From Zygnema circumcarinatum (lineage: Eukaryota > Streptophyta > Zygnematophyceae > Zygnematales > Zygnemataceae), in NCBI GenBank assembly GCA_037447605.1, contig CM074811.1:114797-178796 (forward strand): a stretch of 64,000 nucleotides of DNA, in the 5' to 3' direction. Below, in pieces: positions 58,014 to 64,000 of the stretch (within the stretch, counting starts at the first letter, position 1; every line of letters starts with the position of its first letter). The notes beneath the pieces are model-generated. The model was not told the DNA's origin. It worked only from the letters and a program-made list of their open reading frames with translations, and did not search any database. The position numbers and the translations under genes were made by a program.

Positions 58014-61000
58014 TTAAAGTTCATCATGTCCAGGTGATGACGCCTGCACGTGGCAACCACCTTGTCCGCCAGCATCATCATCCGCAAACGGAGGAGAGTC
58101 TTTTCTGATCTCATGTTCTGCTGTATCGTCACATTGCATATCTTTGTCGAAGAATGCGGACTCATCGCTGAGTGCAGGCGCTGCCAAGCTTGCAACTGCG
58201 TCTCGCTCGATTTCCTGCGCACCTTCAACACATCCATCCACCTCTTCAATGGTTGTCTGACCATCCGCCCCCACAGCTGGTCCCTGCAGCTCCCCCTCCG
58301 TGAGAACCGGCACCCCGTTGATGGCTGTCTTGGTACAGCTTTCCGTCGCCTCCTGGGAGAAGACATTTCCGTCTGCAACTGCTGAGAGGAAGGGGTCCAG
58401 AGTGCTGGCAACACCGTCGTTGTCTTTACCTTCTTGTGCAATGGTGGATGCCATTCCAAAAACGGAGGGCTCCTCGTCAACATTTCCAGAATCTCTTTCA
58501 GAAATGACTCCCACAGCCTCCAGTTCCGTTCTGTCAGAGCTCTCTGGCTCAGCTTCAGTTAGATCACCCCTCGCCCTATCTACAAGCCCGTCCACACCTG
58601 CCGACGATCTCTCTGGCTCGTGCTCCTGTTGAGTTGCCCTTGCACTTTCTGCCCCTTCAGTAGAATCCGTTACGAGATAGCTCTGATCCTGCACATACGC
58701 AGTACTTTCAGTGAATGAGGTGCCTTCAGTGAAGGCTGCATGACCAACTTCCCCTGCAGACTCTTCAGCATGATGGCCAATCGGCGGAGATGGTGGCGCA
58801 TCCAAACTCGGTTGCACTACCTCAGGGTGCGCCATTTGGGTATCGAGCATAATTTTCATTTTTGATACATCTTCCTCGTAAAGCAATGGTTCCGAATGGA
58901 GTACTGGTTGCTCAAGTATCTCTGTTGGCATAATCTGTGCATCAGCTGCAGTCTCCCCCAATGTCTCTCTGCCTGTCACTCTGTCCACCAGCTTCGTATC
59001 ATTGTACACGTTATCTGTGGCTACCTCACGTGGCTGAATTGGCAAAGTCTGCGAATCCGATGATGTTTCACCTGACTCCTCTCGGCCTGTCTCGCCATCC
59101 ACCAGCCTTGTATCCTCATCTACTCTATACATGCCCGTATCAAGTAGCTCTATTGGCGTAATCTGTGAATCCGGTTCCGTTCCCCCCAAATTCTCTTGGC
59201 TTATCTCTTCATCCACCAGCTTCGTATCATTGTCTACGTTAGCTGCGCCCACCTCACGTGGCTGAATTGGCAAAGTCTGCGAATCCGATGTTGTTTCACC
59301 TGACTTCTCTCGGCCTGTCTCACCATCCACAAGCCTCATATCCTCATCTCTACGCCTGTCCGGATCAAGAGGCGCTATTGGCGTAACCTTTGAAGTCGGT
59401 GCCGTTCCCTCCAATTTCTCTCTTCCTGTCTCTTCGTCCACCAGTTTCGTATCCTCACCCTTTTCATTTATGCCCGGAGGGGCACTCACAGGTATCTCCT
59501 TAACTTGCAAATCTGAGGTTTGCAGAATAACCTCAGTCACATTTTTCCCTTCGGACGACACCGTTCCATTAGAACTAGCGATAGCTGGTGGCCCCTCATT
59601 CTCTTCCAAACTTCCTTGAAGCACTGTTTCAGACTGCTCTTCTATTCTATCGTCAATGTTTCCAGACGAGTCTGACGTCAGCACCGCAACTTTTTCCTTT
59701 TCAGTAAACATCTTCAGCATTTGAGCCCGGATATACAATACCAATTCTGAGACACGCTGAAATTCAAGCTGAAAAAACACCAACCATGTCATCGGTGGTT
59801 TATCAGGGCTGGAAGGCCGAGGGAGTGGTCCAGGGGGCTGCATCCAGCCGGAAGGGAGAGGGGTGGGGCCAGCAGATGGCTGGGTATGCTGAAGCTCTGA
59901 GTTGAACGTGCCAATAGGAGGAGATTGTTTCGGAAAAAAAAGACGGGTGACAGAAATTTTGTTGATGAGGGGCAAACGTTTCCACAGCACGTATGTGCAG
60001 ATGAGCAAAAACAGAAACGAGCCAATGATTACAATAAGCCTGCGTCAAAACATGAAAGATGTCAGCTACAAAGATTGTCAGATTCAAAGCTCCATCAGCA
60101 CAACAGTACACCTATCACTAATGCTGCAGCAAAATTGACAGTTCCTGCAATGGAGTTCTACAGAAACATGGGGGAAACCAGGAAATTCAACAAAAGACCC
60201 CCAACAAGCAGGGGAATCTGGCTGGAAGCAGAGTGACACCTGTCCTGAACATCCTGCCTCTGTAGAAGAGCCAACATGCGCCGAGTGCGCCCAAGGACGG
60301 AGCGCTGGCTTGTGTACTCCTCATCTGTCTGCTTCAACAAACGGTTTGACTCCGCTGCACAGTGGTTGTGGCAGGCAGTATCTGATGATTCAGTGTACAT
60401 CATCTTGTCCCTATAGTCTTGAAAAGATCCAACACGTCCTTCTATGTTACTCTGGCCACCAGCAAGGTGGGATACTCAAAGAGATAAAGGACACAGAAAC
60501 AGACTCACCCATGTTCTCTAGCGTGTCCGCCCCTCGCTGCACCTCCTGCAGCTCCCACGCCCCCATATGGTTCATTATCAGCGGTGCAGCAAGCAGGTGT
60601 GGGTCTTCCTCCACCATCACTAGGTGGGGCGCATTCTTCACATTCTACACGCTACTTTATCGCCTCTAAGTTCCCTGCCAAAGTAAGTGTCCAGAGGTGC
60701 ATCTCTGCCTGCTCCATGATTTGCCGCGATCGTCGCAAGCTGTCGGTCACATCCTCTGCTGCCGCGGCCATTTCCGCCTGCGTCCTTCACATTGACAGGC
60801 CGTCACTTGTCAGCGGGTTCAAACAGTTTTCATCTCTGCCACACCTGCAAAGCCAATCTCTATTGAGAAAGATCGCCGGGCAACACTAAAGGAAAATACG
60901 GAGTTTCAGGTGGCCATCAATGGACAGACCAAAGTAGCACAAGCAAAGTTTTGGGAGCTCACTGTAGCTTGCGCCGCCGGAGAATGGCATCTTCACTTCC

Positions 61001-62666
61001 ACCAAACAGCAACTCCCTCTGGTGTTGCACCCGGCCAGACCGCAGAGCAGAACATGCAAGGTGAATGCCTGGAGATATGGTGGAGCTACAAGTCATACTG
61101 TCCATCGAAAACTCTTCGTGAATGACTTGACACACATCTATAGGTACTAAAGTCTTATAGTAGTCCCTTTCACTTTCTCAGCGTAGACATCTAACATAAT
61201 CCAATATGGCTGATTATAGCTTTCGTTGCTATGTTTAATTGGTAGACAGGTTCTGATACATTAGGCGGTTGCAACACCCACCGAAATGAGCCGTGTATGA
61301 TGCAACCCTGGAAATGGCCAGCTCTTGGAAACCGTTTTGGCCGGAAAATGTATACATTTGTGACTCACCTCTCTGCGGGCCGCCTGCTCTGCATGACGTT
61401 TAGCCTGCAAATTTGCATTCCGCAAGCTCGGTCGTAACCTGCAATCACAAAAAAACGAAATAACTTTTCCATTGGATCACGTCTCTAACGACTCATAAAG
61501 TGCATGTGACAATAACCCATGGGCGAATGGTGACCGCCAGCGAGCGCAACTCGAGTAGTACGAGTGATGTGATATTGTCGAAAAGCTTTATATTTTATAG
61601 CGTTGCAGGATTTACACATGCCAATACAGCCATGTTTTCTCAAAAGCTACATCCATGAACTAGAAATGGAACAGGAGCTTGACAGTCTCCAATTTCAAAA
61701 GGATAAACGAGTTATATTGTTGTCTTGCAGAATCCAAAAGGTGTTTACATCTATTACTTTATTTAATCAGGTATTATGCTTCATGGATGCGGCAGCAATC
61801 AACTCATCATTCAAGCTGAAACATAAACACTTGCTTGAGTGGTTTATCTCGTAAAACTTTCAAGTTATCTTGTAAAGGTAGAGCAGTCGTGGGAGGCGGA
61901 TTTTGCTGAGGAGAATTTCTACTTTTCTCTTTAAAGAATGCGGTCAGCTTATGTGACTGATAGAATGGCACTCCTTAATCGTTACTGCCAGTCCTTGGTC
62001 GCTAAACTGGATATTGATGCATTCACGACAGCATCAAGAACAGCGTGCGTGACGAAACTGTGCTGGCTGACTCCAAGATGCTAACCGCCAATTCTTGAGA
62101 ACACTTCTTTGAACACTTCAGTTGCCTGATCGATGTCTGAAACAGCAGTGGCAACTTCATAGTAAGGCGACTCTAATGATGAAAACTCCACACCAAGGCT
62201 TTCCAAAAACTTACTGGTTATACTCGCAGTTTAGCTGCTCAAGCTGACTCTGCAGTGCTTGGCTTTCTTGATCACTGCTCAAGCCAGCAATCCTCCATAG
62301 CCCCGTTTGTAGAGTAAGCGCCGGTTGTGCATCCCTTACACATAATGCAAAATGCTTGAGACAACACTAACCTGCTTCTTTAAGAAAATACATACAGCAC
62401 ACATAATCAAAACGAGTCCTATAAGGACAAAAGTCAAGTTGAAGCAACCTGTCTGCCGCTTCCACCTCGACCTCAATCTTGCGGAGATGTGCTTTAATCG
62501 TGAGAAGCTTCTCCTGCACACCCCCCTGCAGACGCTGCAGGACACCCTGCTCGCCTCCTACGGAGATGCGCTGCACATCGGCCTTTGCAGCCTCTATGGC
62601 AGTCCTGCAGGCTTGCACCAGGTCCTCAGCTGCTCCCGAGAAACAAGGAACCTCCTCGGCTGCCAT
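58014..62666 (-). CDS. SEC20: SEC20 ER SNARE with a giant repeat-bearing lumenal domain ending in HDEL
   Basis: Eight exons, about 905 residues, in transcript order: 62666-62449, 62334-62215, 61438-61369, 61018-60963, 60784-60709, 60545-60509, 60354-60240, 60039-58014. Sec20 is the Qb SNARE for Golgi-to-ER retrograde vesicles. Plant landmarks: LRNANLQAKRHAE, RELLFGG, AAAAEDVTDSLRRSRQIMEQ, SNRLLKQTDEEYTSQRS, LGRTRRMLALLQRQDVQDR, then a transmembrane helix (LIVIIGSFLFLLICTYVLW) near residue 240. The last four residues are HDEL, the ER-retrieval signal also present on plant and yeast Sec20. Known plant Sec20 is about 280-290 residues; here one open 2-kb exon adds roughly 650 acidic lumenal residues with five tandem repeats. 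The 76-nt fifth exon appears to end at a GC donor. A 37-nt exon is included. The first Met of the conserved N-terminal segment was chosen (MAAEEV). Confidence 0.91.
58913..59453 (-). repeat. coding tandem repeats in the SEC20 lumenal domain
   Basis: Five units of 37-38 residues (111-114 bp) follow the pattern D-x-(K/R)-LVD-x-E-x-G-R-E, then a GET/GGT-type segment and SQ-x-x-PI. Units alternate between two types, so units 2+3 and 4+5 form a higher-order repeat of exactly 228 bp: GGCAAAGTCTGCGAATCCGA begins at both 59041 and 59269 on the plus strand. The repeats are acidic and Thr/Ser-rich with no cysteines, suggesting an extended or disordered lumenal region. Confidence 0.85.
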
Positions 62667-62855
62667 GGCTCGCATGCTTGCAGTTGCAATCACAGCTGCT
62701 CACGAGGCCTTCGCGGAGTTAAAACATTGACTTTTCCGCTGCTCGCTTCATCCGCGATGAGCACATGATTAGGGTTAGGAAAGGATCACACACTTCCCTC
62801 CCCCTTTCTATTCGTTTGCTCCTTCATCACGCTGAGGTCAATCGAGGAGGAAGCC
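62667..62855. promoter_or_regulatory. bidirectional promoter, SEC20 / FK
   Basis: 189 bp separate the SEC20 and FK start codons on opposite strands. A T/C-rich stretch (CTTCCCTCCCCCTTTC) lies at about 62792-62810. No TATA box is evident. Confidence 0.45.
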
Positions 62856-64000
62856 ATGGAGCTGCTGGAAGCATGGCTTCATGGGAACTGTCCTCTGGCA
62901 GGCATTCCCTCCACTCGTGCTGTAAGTACGGGAGAAGCCACAGCACTGGAAAGCTCTGCGGACATGGCAAGAGAGAGAGCTCCATTGTCCTCTCTCTTTC
63001 TCTCACACTACTCCGCACGACCCTTACACTGTGCTGTGTTTGGCCCCTTGTAGCTGGCTGGCCTCCTCGCATACATGGTAGCATTAGCAGGACTCGGCTC
63101 TCTACTTCCTGCTCGATATGTGGAGGGCGTCAAGCTTTCTGATGGTACAAAGGTGACCTATAATTGCAATGGTGCGTTTTCCCTGTGGCTGCACATTGAC
63201 CATAGTACCAGAGTTTTTCGTCTTCTTTAGTATGATAAAGTGGTTTGGACTCACGATGGGGAAAATTTAGCTCTTCATGGAGATTTGCTTGTACTAAGAG
63301 GCTCTGTCGCCTGCAGGATTCATGGTTCTCCTTTCTTTGCTGCTCCTCCTCTCGCTTTCGACGAGACTTGGAATGATTTCTCCAACTGTAAGCTATCCCA
63401 ATACTGGAATAGCTGGTAGCCGAGCTCCAGTGGAAAAGGAAGGCAAATTATGTATCACTGGATAGGGCTCCCACGAAAAATTACTTCGTGTACGCACTAG
63501 TTCAGCTCGGATTTTGCATTAGAGTTGTAATCGCATAAGACTTCCGATCATGGAGAAGCAATTTTCGTGTGGCAGGTGTTTTTTGTCTGACAATTGCAGG
63601 CATCGTCAATGAGACCTACATACTCTGTGAGGAGGTACTTGAGGATGTTTTAAGCACCAGTTTTGTCCAGTTTGATAGAGAGACCTTCTTGGTCAGAAGC
63701 TTGAAGAAGCTCACTCGGTGCATTCGAGTTTGCGGGTGCGTGTTTGCAAACGTAGATTCTCGCAGACATTGGAGGCGAACTCTTCACTACAGCACTTACT
63801 TTCACGTTACTGGTGCGAGTCTCAAATGAAATAATTGTTGGACTATCCAGTTTCTTTTATGCTTGGCGTGGCTTAGCATGTGTGGAATCTAGCTGCAAGT
63901 CGTCTCGCTTGTCAATTTCCCCTGAAGTTTTCGCCCCTGCTTGAAGAATGAAGATATATGGAGGACGCAGGGAATGAAATATTTGCATGGACGTGCCAGG
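62856..64000 (+). CDS. FK: sterol C-14 reductase (FACKEL/ERG24), 5' part
   Basis: Three exons are clear: 62856-62921, 63054-63171, 63317-63387. They encode MELLEAWLHGNCPLAG, LAGLLAYMVALAG with a following ARYVEGVKLSDG and VTYNCN, and GFMVLLSLLLLLS with LGMISPT. The order and spacing match the first two membrane segments of Arabidopsis FACKEL, which reduces the delta-14 bond of sterol intermediates with NADPH in the ER. Donor sites follow the first (GTAAGT), second (GTGCGT) and third (GTAAGC) exons with consistent phase. After 63388 I cannot recognise the next exon; the sequence to the window end is probably intronic or a poorly conserved segment, and the catalytic C-terminal half lies outside. 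Family members include the lamin B receptor, but plants lack the Tudor part, and none is seen here. Confidence 0.83.

Noticed and set aside
63569-63829. 86-codon frame taken as the fourth FK exon
   Set aside because: It shows no resemblance to the third membrane segment of sterol C-14 reductases, and the available acceptor sites give the wrong phase or early stops.

Overview
The window is nuclear DNA of a green, plant-lineage eukaryote. All multi-exon genes have short introns (about 70-700 bp) with GT-AG borders, and a few appear to be GC-AG. The gene content is typical of streptophytes: an intronless MAX2 F-box gene, a RimM/UDP-sugar pyrophosphorylase fusion, FZL, VIR3, NFD5, POD1, a vacuolar SULTR4-type sulfate transporter, thylakoid-type CLC-e and a FACKEL-type sterol C-14 reductase. 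Sixteen genes in 64 kb, many packed head to head, suggest a compact genome such as that of a streptophyte alga (a zygnematophyte would fit). A bryophyte is not excluded, and the species cannot be named from sequence alone.

Layout. 1-13.2 kb: MAX2 (-), a nine-exon DUF300/TMEM184 membrane protein (+) and CLC-e (+). 14.6-16 kb: a head-to-head pair of intronless, bacterial-type membrane protein genes, a CPBP protease (-) and a UPF0060/YnfA protein (+). 17.4-22.6 kb: the RimM-UDPGP fusion (+). 22.6-24.1 kb: intergenic DNA with a 579-bp inverted-repeat element flanked by TA. 24.1-42.7 kb: four minus-strand genes (SULTR4, POD1/TAPT1, HYPK, DEAD-box RH13), separated by repeat-rich spacers. 42.9-57.6 kb: VIR3 (+), a NEPRO-like gene (-), FZL (+) and NFD5 (+). 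58.0-64 kb: SEC20 (-), then the 5' part of the sterol C-14 reductase FK (+), which runs off the window.

Exon chains were built by hand by matching conserved protein blocks to splice consensus. Each complete chain is frame-consistent to its stop codon. The least certain parts are the 5' end of the RimM fusion, the start of the DUF300 gene, one SULTR4 exon start, the NEPRO-like gene model, and FK beyond its third exon.

Functionally, several genes serve plastids (CLC-e, RimM fusion, VIR3, FZL and possibly NFD5). Others serve the secretory system (SEC20, POD1), the vacuole (SULTR4), ribosome biogenesis (RH13, probably the NEPRO-like gene), N-terminal acetylation (HYPK), sterol synthesis (FK) and butenolide hormone signalling (MAX2). 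No operon-like system is present. The most unusual object is SEC20, a normally small ER SNARE that here carries about 650 extra lumenal residues with 38-residue tandem repeats before a terminal HDEL.
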